Below are positions 25,812 to 34,504 of a DNA stretch of 61,359 bases, piece by piece; positions within the stretch are counted from its first letter, which is position 1; every line of letters starts with the position of its first letter. Location: assembly GCA_029546925.1 (NCBI GenBank), contig JAKPQM010000032.1, positions 1 to 61,359 of the forward strand, written 5' to 3'. Source of the stretch: Actinomycetes bacterium (GTDB taxonomy: Bacteria > Actinomycetota > Coriobacteriia > Coriobacteriales > Atopobiaceae). The position numbers were made by a program, and so were the translations under genes. The notes under the pieces were generated by a model. The model was given only the letters and a program-made list of their open reading frames with translations. It was not told the origin of the DNA and did not search any database.

Positions 25812-26015
25812 ATAACCCGTTGAAAGAAGGGCGCGGCATGTTGAAAACCGCGACGAGCCGCAGGTCATGAGAGCGCGCTGCGGGAAGGCAGGCAAGATGG
25901 CGATTTCGGAAGGCGGCAGGCGCTCCAGATTCCCTCCACGAACGGCGTCGTGAACGGCGAGGCGAACGTGGTGGGGTCTATACTTGGCGTATCGGACATA
26001 GGGAAGGGGGAGTCT

Positions 26016-26945
26016 ATGGATGACCTGGTCATCTGCACGGGAATGGCCATGCTCGACATTCCCATACGCGGTCTTCCCGCCCTCGATCCTGCGCATGAGA
26101 TGACCCGCGCCGAGCGCATCGGCCTGAATCTTGGCGGCGATGCCGTGAACGAAGCGGTCGTGCTCACCAAGCTGGGCGTGAGGACCAAGCTCTACACGGC
26201 GCTCTCCGATGACAATGCGGGCAAGGCGATCGCTCTGCTCCTCGACGATGCGGGCGTAGATCGGAGCCTCTGCGAGCAGAGGCCGGGCACGGTCTCGAGT
26301 ATCAGCATCCCCATCGTCCTCGAGAATGCCGAGCGCGTTTTCGTGGCGGGCATGAAGGAGAACCTTGCCCTCTCCTTCATGCCCGATGCCGACAAGATCG
26401 CCGGTGCCCGTATCGTCACGCTCGCTTCGCTCTACTCGCAGCCATATCTGGATCCCGAGGCGGCTCTCGTCATCGTGCGCCGTGCCCGTGCGCAGGGCTC
26501 GATCGTCTGTGCCGACATCACCTATCGCAAGGACAAGGGCACGCTTGCCGATTTTGCCGAGGTCTGGCCCTACGTGGACTACTTCTTCCCCAATGACTCC
26601 GAGGCAGCTCTTCTGACCGACGAGACGCGGCCTGAGGCTATGGCGGACGCTTTGCTTGCTGCGGGAATCGGCCATGTGGTGATCAAGATAGGAAAGCACG
26701 GCTGCCTCTTCAGGAGCGGGGAGGAATCGTTCACGGTGCCTGCCCATCTGGTCGAGCCTGTGGATACCACGGGTGCCGGCGATAATTTCTGCGCGGGGTT
26801 CATCTGCGGACTTATCGAGGGGCGCGACCACCGCACATGCTGCCGCTACGCCAACGCCGCCGCCTCGATCTGCATCCGCTACGACGGCGCCTCAACAGGC
26901 ATTGCGAGCCGCGCGCAGCTCCAAGAGGTGCTCGATACCTACTGA
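26016..26945 (+). CDS. PfkB family carbohydrate kinase
   Basis: 309 residues of ribokinase fold. The N-terminal signature is LNLGGDAVNEAVVLTKLG. The catalytic and anion-hole motif near the C-terminus is DTTGAGDNFCAGF, with the base aspartate. Family members phosphorylate sugars or nucleosides; sequence alone does not name the substrate. The ATG at 26016 is preceded by ggaaggggg and is better than the in-frame codon at 25950. It is divergent from nrdD. The neighbouring Crp/Fnr regulator could control it, but this is a guess. Confidence 0.92.
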   Translation: MDDLVICTGMAMLDIPIRGLPALDPAHEMTRAERIGLNLGGDAVNEAVVLTKLGVRTKLYTALSDDNAGKAIALLLDDAGVDRSLCEQRPGTVSSISIPIVLENAERVFVAGMKENLALSFMPDADKIAGARIVTLASLYSQPYLDPEAALVIVRRARAQGSIVCADITYRKDKGTLADFAEVWPYVDYFFPNDSEAALLTDETRPEAMADALLAAGIGHVVIKIGKHGCLFRSGEESFTVPAHLVEPVDTTGAGDNFCAGFICGLIEGRDHRTCCRYANAAASICIRYDGASTGIASRAQLQEVLDTY

Positions 26946-26948
26946 TGC

Positions 26949-26990
26949 CTGAACAGGGGACTCTGAACAGGGGACGGGGGCATTGTTCAC
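26949..26990. repeat. Short repeat tgaacaggggac and palindrome ends
   Basis: gaacaggggac occurs twice, 14 bases apart. The second copy forms a tgaaca ... tgttca inverted repeat around ggggacgggggcat. It resembles the gtgacaggggac family in design but with different termini, so it may be a second element family. Confidence 0.5.
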
Positions 26991-27017
26991 GTGAGTGTGG
27001 GAAAGGAAGGGAATCAT

Positions 27018-27701
27018 ATGGGAAGCCTCGACCTCGCAAGCACCTTCGCCTCCGTGCTGCCCTTCTGGGATGCGCTCGGGGAGGACGATCGCACGCTCAT
27101 CGTGGGTTCCTCGCGCGAGATGTCCTTCGCAGCAGGCGAGCAGATCAGAGGTGCCGCCGCCGAGTGCCTTGGCGGTTTCGTGGTGCTCGAAGGGTCGGTC
27201 CGCATCTACCTCATGAGCGACGAAGGCCGCGAGGTGACGATCGTGAGGCTCAGACCCGATGAGCCCTGCCTCATGGGGGCATCGTGCGTGCTGCGCTCCA
27301 TCGCCTTCGATGTCTTCATGCAAGCCGAGCGGGACACGCGCTGCATCCTCATCTCGCCTCAGGCGCTCGATGCCGTGTTCAAACGCAACCTACGTGCCGA
27401 GAACTGGGCGCTGAACGCCTTGGTCGACCGTTTCTCCGACATCATGTGGACCCTGCAGCAAACGCTTTTCTCGAGCATGGATAAGCGCCTTGCTATCTTT
27501 ATCTACGAGGAGTGCCTGCGCACGGGTACCGACGTGGTGGAGATGACCCAGGAGCAGATCGCGCGCCATCTGGGCAGCGCCCGCGGGGTGGTCTCGCGCA
27601 TGCTCTCGTACTTCTCGGATGAGGGTATCGTCAACGTCGGACGCGGTCGCCTCGAGGTGGTCGACCGCGTCCGGTTGAAGGGAATCGCTTTGGGTGCGTG
27701 A
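27018..27701 (+). CDS. Crp/Fnr family transcriptional regulator
   Basis: 227 residues. The N-terminal cyclic-nucleotide-binding-type beta roll spans about residues 15-130 (FAAGEQIRGAAAECLGGFVVLEGSVRIYL). A long dimerisation helix follows, then a C-terminal winged helix with MTQEQIARHLGSARGVVSRMLSYF as recognition motif. There is no cysteine cluster like that of Fnr at the N-terminus. It does have several Cys residues (CLMGASCVLRS), as do redox-sensing relatives. The ATG at 27018 is preferred over the GTG at 26991 because ggaaaggaaggg precedes it. Thioredoxin and rhodanese genes converge on it. Confidence 0.92.
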   Translation: MGSLDLASTFASVLPFWDALGEDDRTLIVGSSREMSFAAGEQIRGAAAECLGGFVVLEGSVRIYLMSDEGREVTIVRLRPDEPCLMGASCVLRSIAFDVFMQAERDTRCILISPQALDAVFKRNLRAENWALNALVDRFSDIMWTLQQTLFSSMDKRLAIFIYEECLRTGTDVVEMTQEQIARHLGSARGVVSRMLSYFSDEGIVNVGRGRLEVVDRVRLKGIALGA

Positions 27702-27707
27702 GGGCGC

Positions 27708-28019
27708 TTACGCGTTCACGAACCTATCGAGCTGGGATGCGTTCATGGCCCCGCTCGAGCGGCCCGCGACCGTACCGCTCTTGACGAGCAGTGCCGTGGG
27801 GATGCTCATGATCTGGAAGGTCTGGGCGAGCTTGCCCTGCTCGTCAACGTTGATCTTGCCGACCTTGATCTCGGGATGCGCTGCGGCATAGGCATCGACG
27901 ACGGGACCGAACGCACGGCAGGGGCCGCACCAGCTTGCCCAGAAATCAAGGAGCACGGGCTTGTCGGACTTCATGACCTCTGATTCGAAATTCTCTGCGG
28001 TGATGGTGAGCACTGACAT
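27708..28019 (-). CDS. trx: Thioredoxin
   Basis: 103-residue thioredoxin with active site WASWCGPCRAFGP near residue 28 and cis-proline in SIPTALLVKSG. It reduces disulfides in cytoplasmic proteins using thioredoxin reductase (not in the window). The start at 28019 has gaaagga at good spacing; the GTG nine bases upstream is too close to that site. The rhodanese gene lies 30 bases upstream in the same direction, so the two probably form an operon. Confidence 0.96.
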   Translation of the reverse strand: MSVLTITAENFESEVMKSDKPVLLDFWASWCGPCRAFGPVVDAYAAAHPEIKVGKINVDEQGKLAQTFQIMSIPTALLVKSGTVAGRSSGAMNASQLDRFVNA

Positions 28020-28049
28020 GGGAAGCACGTCCTTTCTCGAGGATGATCG

Positions 28050-28379
28050 CTAGCTGCGGGCGATGGGCCCGCGCCATGAGGAGATGCCGCCGATATTCTC
28101 TGCGGACTCGATGCCTGCGGCACGGAGCTGGGCGACGGCCTGACGGCTACGTGCCCCGCTCGCACAGTAGACGTAGAGCTTCTTGGTTCCGTAGAGGCGG
28201 ACCGCCTTGGCGATCTCGGGCAGCGGAATGCAGACCGCACCATCGATGTGGCCTACTTGGAACTCATCGCGACCGCGCACATCGAGGAGGATGGCATCGT
28301 CGTGCTCGCGTGCCTCGGCGACCTTGGCGTTGATGTCCGCCCCTTTGAGCAAATCGAAGAAACCCACTTCATCTCCCAT
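28050..28379 (-). CDS. Rhodanese-domain sulfurtransferase
   Basis: 109 residues, a single rhodanese domain. It contains DAILLDVRGRDEFQVGHIDGAVCIPL and the catalytic loop VYCASGARSRQAV with the sulfur-carrying cysteine. It transfers sulfane sulfur to thiols or cyanide. The ATG at 28379 is chosen; the longer frame to 28475 would read through a repeat region. Co-located with thioredoxin, a frequent pairing for sulfur handling or redox repair. Confidence 0.93.
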   Translation of the reverse strand: MGDEVGFFDLLKGADINAKVAEAREHDDAILLDVRGRDEFQVGHIDGAVCIPLPEIAKAVRLYGTKKLYVYCASGARSRQAVAQLRAAGIESAENIGGISSWRGPIARS

Positions 28380-28440
28380 CGTCTGCGTACGATACCTACG
28401 ATAGGGGATGGGCCGGGTCGTTTCCGTGACTATGTCACAT

Positions 28441-28543
28441 ACAGGTCCGTGACAAATGACCTGTCCCCTTGTCACGTGTGTCCCCTTGTCACGTGTGTCC
28501 CCTTGTCACGTGTGTCCCCTTGTCACGTGTGTCCCCTTGTCAC
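28441..28543. repeat. Half palindrome with four 17-bp tandem repeats
   Basis: 28449-28475 equals one arm of the palindromic element (gtgacaaatgacctgtcccc then ttgtcac). Four perfect copies of gtgtgtccccttgtcac follow at 28476-28492, 28493-28509, 28510-28526 and 28527-28543. The repeat unit derives from the end of the arm. This suggests slippage after the other arm was lost. Confidence 0.9.
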
Positions 28544-28719
28544 GTGGAGTGACGTTTTCCCTGCGCTGTTCCCAACGACTGTACGGTCACCCGAGGCGCT
28601 GCTGGGGAAACGCCAGAGCATGTTGCGGCCCTATCAGCCCGGTTCTCGGCTATGCTTGGTCGCGAGGGTGCTACTGCAGTCATGTTTGCGAACCGACGAC
28701 CATAGGCCATAGGCGGACG

Positions 28720-29400
28720 ATGAACGGATCTTCGAACAGGGGGCTGCCCGAGGGCATGGAGCTTGTCCAGAGCGAGCAGGGCCTTGCGCTGGCAGCGAAA
28801 GGAATGGTCCTGCGCGACGATTTCGCGCACCTGGTGCCGAGGCTCCGCGCGGACCGTCTGGGGCGCGAACTGCTCGTGCGGGCAGCGCGCGTGCGCGGCG
28901 TCGATGCGCCTGCGGCGGTGGATGCCACGGCCGGGTTGGGGGAAGACTCCCTGCTCCTCGCGGCGGCGGGCTTCTCGGTCACGCTTATCGAGCGCGATCC
29001 CGTTATAGCCGCCCTGCTCGCCGATACCCTCGATCGTGGGGCGAGAGACCTGCGGGTCGCATCCATCGTCGCACGCATGCGTCTTGTCGAGGGCGATGCC
29101 GTGGAGCTGCTGCCGAGGCTGGATTTCACGCCAGATGTGGTCTTCCTCGACCCGATGTTCCCCACCAAGCGCAAGGATGCCGCCACCAGAAAGAAGCTCC
29201 AGATCCTCCAGATGCTCGAGAAGCCCTGCGAGGATGAGGAAGCGCTGCTCCAGGCGGCACTCGCCTCCCATCCGCGCAAGATCGTGGTGAAGCGGCCTCT
29301 GAAGGGCCCCATGCTCGGGAGCGCCAAGCCCAGCAGCTCGCTTGCGGGCAAGGTCGTTCGCTACGACATCATCGTACCGGCGTGGGCACACTGCGTATAA
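28720..29400 (+). CDS. RsmJ-like class I SAM-dependent methyltransferase
   Basis: 226 residues. The SAM-binding core is VDATAGLGEDSLLLAAAGFSVTLIER. The catalytic motif DPMFP, in VVFLDPMFPTKRKDA, is the hallmark of the RsmJ (16S rRNA m2G1516) family. The C-terminal block KIVVKRPLKGPMLG also fits. It would act on the small ribosomal subunit. The ATG at 28720 is the first in a frame that otherwise runs back through the tandem repeats. RsmJ is best known in gamma-proteobacteria, so an actinobacterial copy may have a related target. Confidence 0.85.
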   Translation: MNGSSNRGLPEGMELVQSEQGLALAAKGMVLRDDFAHLVPRLRADRLGRELLVRAARVRGVDAPAAVDATAGLGEDSLLLAAAGFSVTLIERDPVIAALLADTLDRGARDLRVASIVARMRLVEGDAVELLPRLDFTPDVVFLDPMFPTKRKDAATRKKLQILQMLEKPCEDEEALLQAALASHPRKIVVKRPLKGPMLGSAKPSSSLAGKVVRYDIIVPAWAHCV

Positions 29401-29562
29401 AAGAAGCTCCTTGCCGGCATTTGGGGAATCAAGAAAATGTTTAATGATGAGCTTTAGCACCAGAATACTTAAGCCAATGATTGATATATAGTAGGCTTGT
29501 CCCATCCCCTTCGCCGGGAGATTGCTTTTGCAAAGTATTTCCGCTTCAGAGGGAAGGGAGCT

Positions 29563-31326
29563 ATGGGCAACTACAGGCTGCGTCCGGAAGTGGAGCTGCA
29601 CGGTGTAGAGGCTGGCGTGCAAGGCTGGCCGCAACTTGTGCGAACGCTTGCCAAACGCCTAGCTCAACATGCCTCGAAGAAGGGTCCCAAGCTGGTGCTG
29701 GCACTTGAGTGCTATCCCGGGACAGATCTTGGGGAGCTCAAGAGCAAGCTCGTAGACCCGCTCCACTCCAGCTGCGTGCTCTGCGCAGATGAGTACGCAT
29801 GGGAGAGCGCGCGTCTTCAGGAGCGTATTGCCGATACCATTACCGATGACCGCGTTTTTGGAAGGATGTCCCACTATACCCTGGCAGATTTCTTTGATGG
29901 GAAGAGCCTCGATAGTGCGCGCGCAAAGCTTGCCGCGTCAACAGGGCTGAGCGTAGTCTACGGTACTGGAGCTGCGCTTATCGCCCCTTGCCCCGATGTG
30001 CTCGCCTATGCCGATCTCCCACGTCGGGAGATCCAGCTGCGGTATCGTGCCGGCATGCCCAACTGGAAGACGGAGAACGCACACGAAGATACGTTGCGCA
30101 AGTTCAAGCGCGGCTATTTTTTTGAGTGGCGTATGGCAGACCGCATGAAGCGGGTCCTGTTCGACCGCCTTGATTTTGAGCTTGAAACCACCCTTGCGGA
30201 TAATCCCAAAATGGTTTCCGGCGATGCATATCGTGCTGGTTTGGCACAGCTTGCACACCAGCCGTTTCGCCTGGTGCCTTACTTCGACGCAAGTGTTTGG
30301 GGCGGTCACTGGATGCAGGAGCATTTTGGCCTCGACCCCGATGCGGATAACTTTGGCTGGGCTTTTGACGGCGTTCCCGAAGAAAACAGCGTCCTTCTCA
30401 ACTTCGGGGGCGTGTGCCTTGAGATACCTGCTATCAATGTGGTGCTGCGCGAGCCGAAGGCCCTGCTGGGGGAGCAGGTATATGCCCGTTTTGGTGCGGA
30501 GTTTCCCATCCGTTTTGACTATCTTGACACCATGGGCGGGCAAAACCTGTCGCTGCAGGTGCATCCCCTTGTGGGTTATGCGCAGGATGCATTCGGTATT
30601 CATTACACGCAGGACGAGAGCTACTACATTCTTGATGCCAACGAGAATTCCTGCGTTTACTTGGGTGTGAAGTCCGGCGTCGAGCGCGCGGAGCTGGAAG
30701 CGGCCCTTAAGCGTGCGGCGCGTGGGGAAAGCTTGTTTCCAGACGAGGAGTACGTGAATCGCTTTCCCGTTAAAAAACACGACCATGCCCTTATTCCTGC
30801 AGGAACTATACATTGTGCAGGGCCTGATACCGTGGTGCTTGAGATCAGCGCCACCCCTTACATTTTTACCTTTAAGTTATGGGATTGGGGTCGCGTGGGC
30901 CTCGATGGCATTCCGCGCCCCACCCACATTGACCATGGGATTGCAAATATATGCCTTGAGCGCGACACAGCTTACTGCAAGATGCATCTTCTCGATCGTG
31001 CAGACGTACCGCACGCCAATCTTTCCGAGCAAGAAAACGTAACGACAGAGCATACGGGGCTGCATGAGCTCGAATTTATCGAAACGCGCCGTCATTGGTT
31101 TGCCGATAGCGTCGAGCTTGACTGTCATGGAAGCGTAAATGTGCTCAATCTTGTGGAGGGGAGCCATGTCCGCGTTATATGCCCCAACGACAGCTTTACG
31201 CCCTTCGACGTGTACTTTGGAGAGACCTTCATCGTTCCTTCGTGCGTCGCACATTATCGTATTGAGAATGCTGATGATGCCAAGTCGCGCGTTGCGGTAA
31301 TCCAAGCCTTCGTCCGCAATGCATAG
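29563..31326 (+). CDS. Mannose-6-phosphate isomerase-like protein with an N-terminal kinase-like domain
   Basis: 587 residues, much longer than a typical isomerase (about 320-390). Residues about 1-215 look like a degenerate nucleotide-kinase fold, with LALECYPGTDLGELKSKL where a P-loop would stand and DEYAWESARL after it. The C-terminal part is a type I phosphomannose isomerase: LSLQVHPLVGYAQ and ESYYIL match the zinc-binding Gln, His and Glu region, with IPAGTIHCAG later. It interconverts mannose-6-P and fructose-6-P, or has a related substrate. The start has gggaaggg upstream. A second isomerase and a mannose-family PTS follow, so the region handles mannose or a similar hexose. Confidence 0.85.
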   Translation: MGNYRLRPEVELHGVEAGVQGWPQLVRTLAKRLAQHASKKGPKLVLALECYPGTDLGELKSKLVDPLHSSCVLCADEYAWESARLQERIADTITDDRVFGRMSHYTLADFFDGKSLDSARAKLAASTGLSVVYGTGAALIAPCPDVLAYADLPRREIQLRYRAGMPNWKTENAHEDTLRKFKRGYFFEWRMADRMKRVLFDRLDFELETTLADNPKMVSGDAYRAGLAQLAHQPFRLVPYFDASVWGGHWMQEHFGLDPDADNFGWAFDGVPEENSVLLNFGGVCLEIPAINVVLREPKALLGEQVYARFGAEFPIRFDYLDTMGGQNLSLQVHPLVGYAQDAFGIHYTQDESYYILDANENSCVYLGVKSGVERAELEAALKRAARGESLFPDEEYVNRFPVKKHDHALIPAGTIHCAGPDTVVLEISATPYIFTFKLWDWGRVGLDGIPRPTHIDHGIANICLERDTAYCKMHLLDRADVPHANLSEQENVTTEHTGLHELEFIETRRHWFADSVELDCHGSVNVLNLVEGSHVRVICPNDSFTPFDVYFGETFIVPSCVAHYRIENADDAKSRVAVIQAFVRNA

Positions 31327-31391
31327 GTTATTGGCTAGTGCGGCGGTTTTATCTTTTTGCACAGCCATCTCGATCTGCGGGGAGGGACTGC

Positions 31392-32333
31392 ATGCAGCCA
31401 TTGAAATTAACCCCAATATATGAGAAGACAATCTGGGCAGGGGAAAGAATGCCCGCTATTCGCCACCGTCCTTCGCTAGGAGAGGGTATAAGCTGGGAGA
31501 TTTCCGTTCATCCCCACGCGCAGTCAGCAGTGTCTGAAGGGAGTATGGCAGGACATGCCCTCCGTACCCTCATCGACGCCGATCCTGTTGGTATGGTTGG
31601 CTCGAACACGAGCGATAAAGAATTCTTGCGGGTTGCCCTGCTCGATGCAAAAGAGCCGCTTTCTGTCCAAGTGCACCCCGATGAAGCGTATGCGCAACGT
31701 AATGAGAGCGATCACGGAAAGCCCGAGTGCTGGTACATACTCGGCGCTGATGCTGGCGCAACGGTTGTGGCCGGATGCAATCTCGCCACAAAAGATGAGG
31801 TGGCTGCGGCAATTGCCGACGATACTATCGAGCGGTATCTCCACTGCATACCCGTGCAAGAAGGGGATTTCATCTCCGTCCCAGCTGGCACGATTCACGC
31901 ACTTGGAGCCGGGATATTTGCCTTAGAGATCGGCACAAACTCAAATACCACGTATCGTTTCTATGACTATCATCGTACCGACGCTCTGGGCAACGAGCGA
32001 ACATTGCATATCCAGAAAAGCCTCGACGTCCTAAACCTCAAGCAACACGCCGGTTCCATGCATACAGCACTTGATGGCGTCCCGAAAAGCAAAGCACTTC
32101 CCTCGGTAGCAGAGTTTGACGTGATGCTCATAGACATTGCAGATTCCCATGTCCTCATGGCGAATCAGGATCGCTTCCGTACGCTGTCATGTGTAAGAGG
32201 GGCGTGCCAACTACGCTGTGAGGGGGAGATGACGAAACTCGCCTGCACGGAATCGGTGTTCGTTCCGGCAGCATCGGCTCCCCTCACCATTGAGGGGAAT
32301 TGCCGCGTGCTCGTGGCCGCTCCTCACAGATAA
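31392..32333 (+). CDS. manA: Mannose-6-phosphate isomerase, class I
   Basis: 313 residues, the compact bacterial form. Zinc-binding motifs are LSVQVHPDEAYAQRN, GKPECWYIL and the histidine in VPAGTIHALG; the substrate loop TYRFYDYHR follows. It converts mannose-6-P made by the PTS into fructose-6-P for glycolysis. The ATG at 31392 has ggggaggga upstream. It lies 65 bases after the long isomerase, in the same direction, and 224 bases before the EIIA gene, so it probably shares regulation with the PTS. Confidence 0.94.
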   Translation: MQPLKLTPIYEKTIWAGERMPAIRHRPSLGEGISWEISVHPHAQSAVSEGSMAGHALRTLIDADPVGMVGSNTSDKEFLRVALLDAKEPLSVQVHPDEAYAQRNESDHGKPECWYILGADAGATVVAGCNLATKDEVAAAIADDTIERYLHCIPVQEGDFISVPAGTIHALGAGIFALEIGTNSNTTYRFYDYHRTDALGNERTLHIQKSLDVLNLKQHAGSMHTALDGVPKSKALPSVAEFDVMLIDIADSHVLMANQDRFRTLSCVRGACQLRCEGEMTKLACTESVFVPAASAPLTIEGNCRVLVAAPHR

Positions 32334-32336
32334 CGA

Positions 32337-32401
32337 AATAATTTCTTAGGGCAACTACCGTTCAGCTTAAAAATACCTACCGTTTACCATAAGAAATTAT
32401 T
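32337..32401. promoter_or_regulatory. AT-rich inverted repeat upstream of the mannose PTS
   Basis: aataatttctta (32337-32348) and its perfect complement (32390-32401) flank 41 bases. A further gaaattatta-like half site is close by at about 32410. This lies just after manA and about 160 bases before EIIA. It fits either a weak terminator of manA or the operator of the PTS operon. The 224-base gap contains no gene. Confidence 0.5.
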
Positions 32402-32557
32402 TTATAGAGAAATTATTACACTGGATAGATTATTTTAACTCATTAAGGGCGATGGAAACTCGGCAGTACCGCAAACGCAAAGACCGCCCTCCGAATCTTC
32501 GGCCATCTATGAGGTAGTAAGAAAAACAGCGATAGGGAAAACAGGAGGGAGAAGCCC

Positions 32558-32986
32558 ATGAGATATCTACTCCTCGTGAGTCATGGGACATTTGCACCTG
32601 GCCTCCGCAGCGTGCTCGACATGCTGGTGGGTTCGCGCGACGATATCCTCAGCTGCAGTATGGAAGATGGCATGGGTGCCGATGCTTTTATCGGTGCGCT
32701 TGAGGAAACCATCGAGCCAGTGGGGGTAGACGATAGCGTGTTTGTCTTTGGCGACGTTATCGGTGGATCACCGCTTACCAATGCGCTTAACAAGCTGGCC
32801 GAGAAGGGCCTGCTGCCCCGCGTCACCGCCTTCGGCGGCATGAACCTCCCCATGATCCTCACTGCCGCCGTGGAATCGGATTCGGATGACGCGGCGCTTA
32901 TCACCCAGATTCTTGACGAGGGCAAGGCCTCCATTCGATTGGTTGAGATCGACCTTGGCGATGACGATGGAGAAGAAGACCTCTAG
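32558..32986 (+). CDS. PTS mannose-family EIIA component
   Basis: 142-residue cytoplasmic phosphocarrier. The phosphorylatable histidine is His9 in LLLVSHGTFAPG, with the usual GGSP turn at VIGGSPLTNAL. It accepts phosphate from HPr and passes it to EIIB. The acidic C-terminus (GDDDGEEDL) is unusual but harmless. The ribosome site aggagggag precedes it. It is the first gene of EIIA-EIIB-EIIC-EIID, with mannose-6-phosphate isomerases directly upstream. Confidence 0.95.
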   Translation: MRYLLLVSHGTFAPGLRSVLDMLVGSRDDILSCSMEDGMGADAFIGALEETIEPVGVDDSVFVFGDVIGGSPLTNALNKLAEKGLLPRVTAFGGMNLPMILTAAVESDSDDAALITQILDEGKASIRLVEIDLGDDDGEEDL

Positions 32987-33119
32987 CCGGTAAAAACAGG
33001 CTCTAATCGGTTGGGGATCCATACAAGTCCTAACCGACGGGCATAAGGGCGCCATGTTCGCACGCTGCGGACTTGGACTGTTTGCTGTGGGCTGTTCGGG
33101 AGATGTGAAAGGAGAGGCA

Positions 33120-33617
33120 ATGATTTCGTTTGTCCGTATTGACGATCGCATGATTCATGGTCAGACAGTTACCCGTTGGGCGCTGGAGTACCCCTGCGAT
33201 GGCATCATCGCCGTGAATGATGTCGCCGCGTCTAATCCAGTGCTGAAGAGTGCTTACAAGGGTGCTGCACCAGACAAGAAGATCTTTGTCTGGACGCTCG
33301 ACCACTTCAAGGAGAGCATGGAGAAGGTTCTGTCCAGTAAGACGCGGTATTTTCTCGTCACGAAAAGCCCGCTGGATATGAAGACGATCCTTATCGATTA
33401 TGGCTTTAAGCCCTCAGACGTTGCGCGTGTCAACGTTGGTCCCTGCAACGATCGTCCCGGCACCGTAAAGCTCGGGAACAACCAGTCCATCACCGCTGAA
33501 GAGGCGCAGGCGTTTGAAGACATGGTTAAAGCGGGCTATGAGGTGCAGTTTGCCTTGCTTCCCGACGTCTCCATTGGAGATTGGTCCAAGTTCCGCAGTC
33601 AGTTTGATTTGAGGTAA
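33120..33617 (+). CDS. PTS mannose-family EIIB component
   Basis: 165-residue cytoplasmic protein with active-site His13 in RIDDRMIHGQTVTRW. It carries phosphate from EIIA to the incoming sugar bound by EIIC/EIID. The ATG at 33120 follows gaaaggagagg; an upstream in-frame start at 33054 lacks such a site. It lies 15 bases before EIIC, so the two are co-translated. The family includes the mannose, fructose (Lev), sorbose and amino-sugar systems; the flanking ManA genes favour mannose. Confidence 0.95.
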   Translation: MISFVRIDDRMIHGQTVTRWALEYPCDGIIAVNDVAASNPVLKSAYKGAAPDKKIFVWTLDHFKESMEKVLSSKTRYFLVTKSPLDMKTILIDYGFKPSDVARVNVGPCNDRPGTVKLGNNQSITAEEAQAFEDMVKAGYEVQFALLPDVSIGDWSKFRSQFDLR

Positions 33618-33632
33618 AGGAGGAGAATTGCA

Positions 33633-34502
33633 ATGACGATCGGTATTTTTCAGGCGGTATTGCTCGGCATCTTTGCCTGCCTGGCATCCCTGCCGGGTAT
33701 GGGCGGCACCACGGTAGGCAACTACACGCTGGGACGCCCCCTTGTCGGTGGCCTCATCGTGGGCATTATCATGGGCAATATGCAGCTCGGCATTATCGTC
33801 GGCGCTGCTATTCAGATTGTCTACATCGCCCTTGTCACCCCGGGCGGCACTGTTTCCGCAGACGTGCGCGCCATCACCTATATCGGTATCCCGCTGTCGA
33901 TGCTGGCCATCCAGGCTCAAGGCCTTGACCCCAACTCTACCGAGGCGGCAAGCCTTGCCGCTGCCCTTGGTGCAGCTGTGGGTACGCTGGGTACCGTATT
34001 GTTCTATGGCACGGCGACAATGAACCTCGTGTGGCAGGGTATTGGCTGGAGGGCTATGGAGTCGGGCAAATGGTCGCAGATCAAGAGGACCATCCCTCTG
34101 GTTGAGACCGTGCTTCCCTGGATTTCCCACATCATCTTCTCGTTCATCCCCACTGTTGTCATCTGCATGGCCGGTGAGCCTATGGTCCAGCTCATGAAGG
34201 AATACCTCCCTATGGACGGCTATGCCATGAGGGTGCTGTTCACCGTGGGCTCCCTGCTCCCTGCCGTAGGCGTCGGCATTTTGTGCAAACAGGTTATCGC
34301 CAAGCCGCTCGACTGGATCACCTTTGCCTTCGGTTTCATCCTCGCGGCAGTTATGGGTGCCAACCTCATTGCATCTGCGGTTATCGCCGTGTTCTTCGCA
34401 CTTATTAACTTCGAGCTCCAGTCTCTGAAGTCCGGCCGCCGTGCGCCTGTGGCTGCTGGGTCCGGCACTATGGATGACGATGAGGAAGAGGAGGACATCT
34501 AA
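33633..34502 (+). CDS. PTS mannose-family EIIC component
   Basis: 289-residue membrane channel subunit with about seven to eight hydrophobic segments. Conserved blocks GNYTLGRPLVGGLIVGIIMGN and AAIQIVYIALVTPGGT are typical of EIIC-Man. The C-terminus is acidic (DDDEEEEDI), like the tail of EIIA in the same operon. It forms the sugar pathway with EIID. Spacing to EIID is 2 bases. Confidence 0.95.
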   Translation: MTIGIFQAVLLGIFACLASLPGMGGTTVGNYTLGRPLVGGLIVGIIMGNMQLGIIVGAAIQIVYIALVTPGGTVSADVRAITYIGIPLSMLAIQAQGLDPNSTEAASLAAALGAAVGTLGTVLFYGTATMNLVWQGIGWRAMESGKWSQIKRTIPLVETVLPWISHIIFSFIPTVVICMAGEPMVQLMKEYLPMDGYAMRVLFTVGSLLPAVGVGILCKQVIAKPLDWITFAFGFILAAVMGANLIASAVIAVFFALINFELQSLKSGRRAPVAAGSGTMDDDEEEEDI

Positions 34503-34504
34503 TC

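Noticed and set aside
28449-28543. CRISPR array
   Set aside because: The 17-bp repeats are directly adjacent with no spacers and no cas genes are near.
28456-28719. N-terminal extension of the RsmJ-like protein through the tandem repeats
   Set aside because: It consists of repeat-derived VTCVPLSR units with no folding pattern. The SAM-binding domain starts normally from the ATG at 28720.
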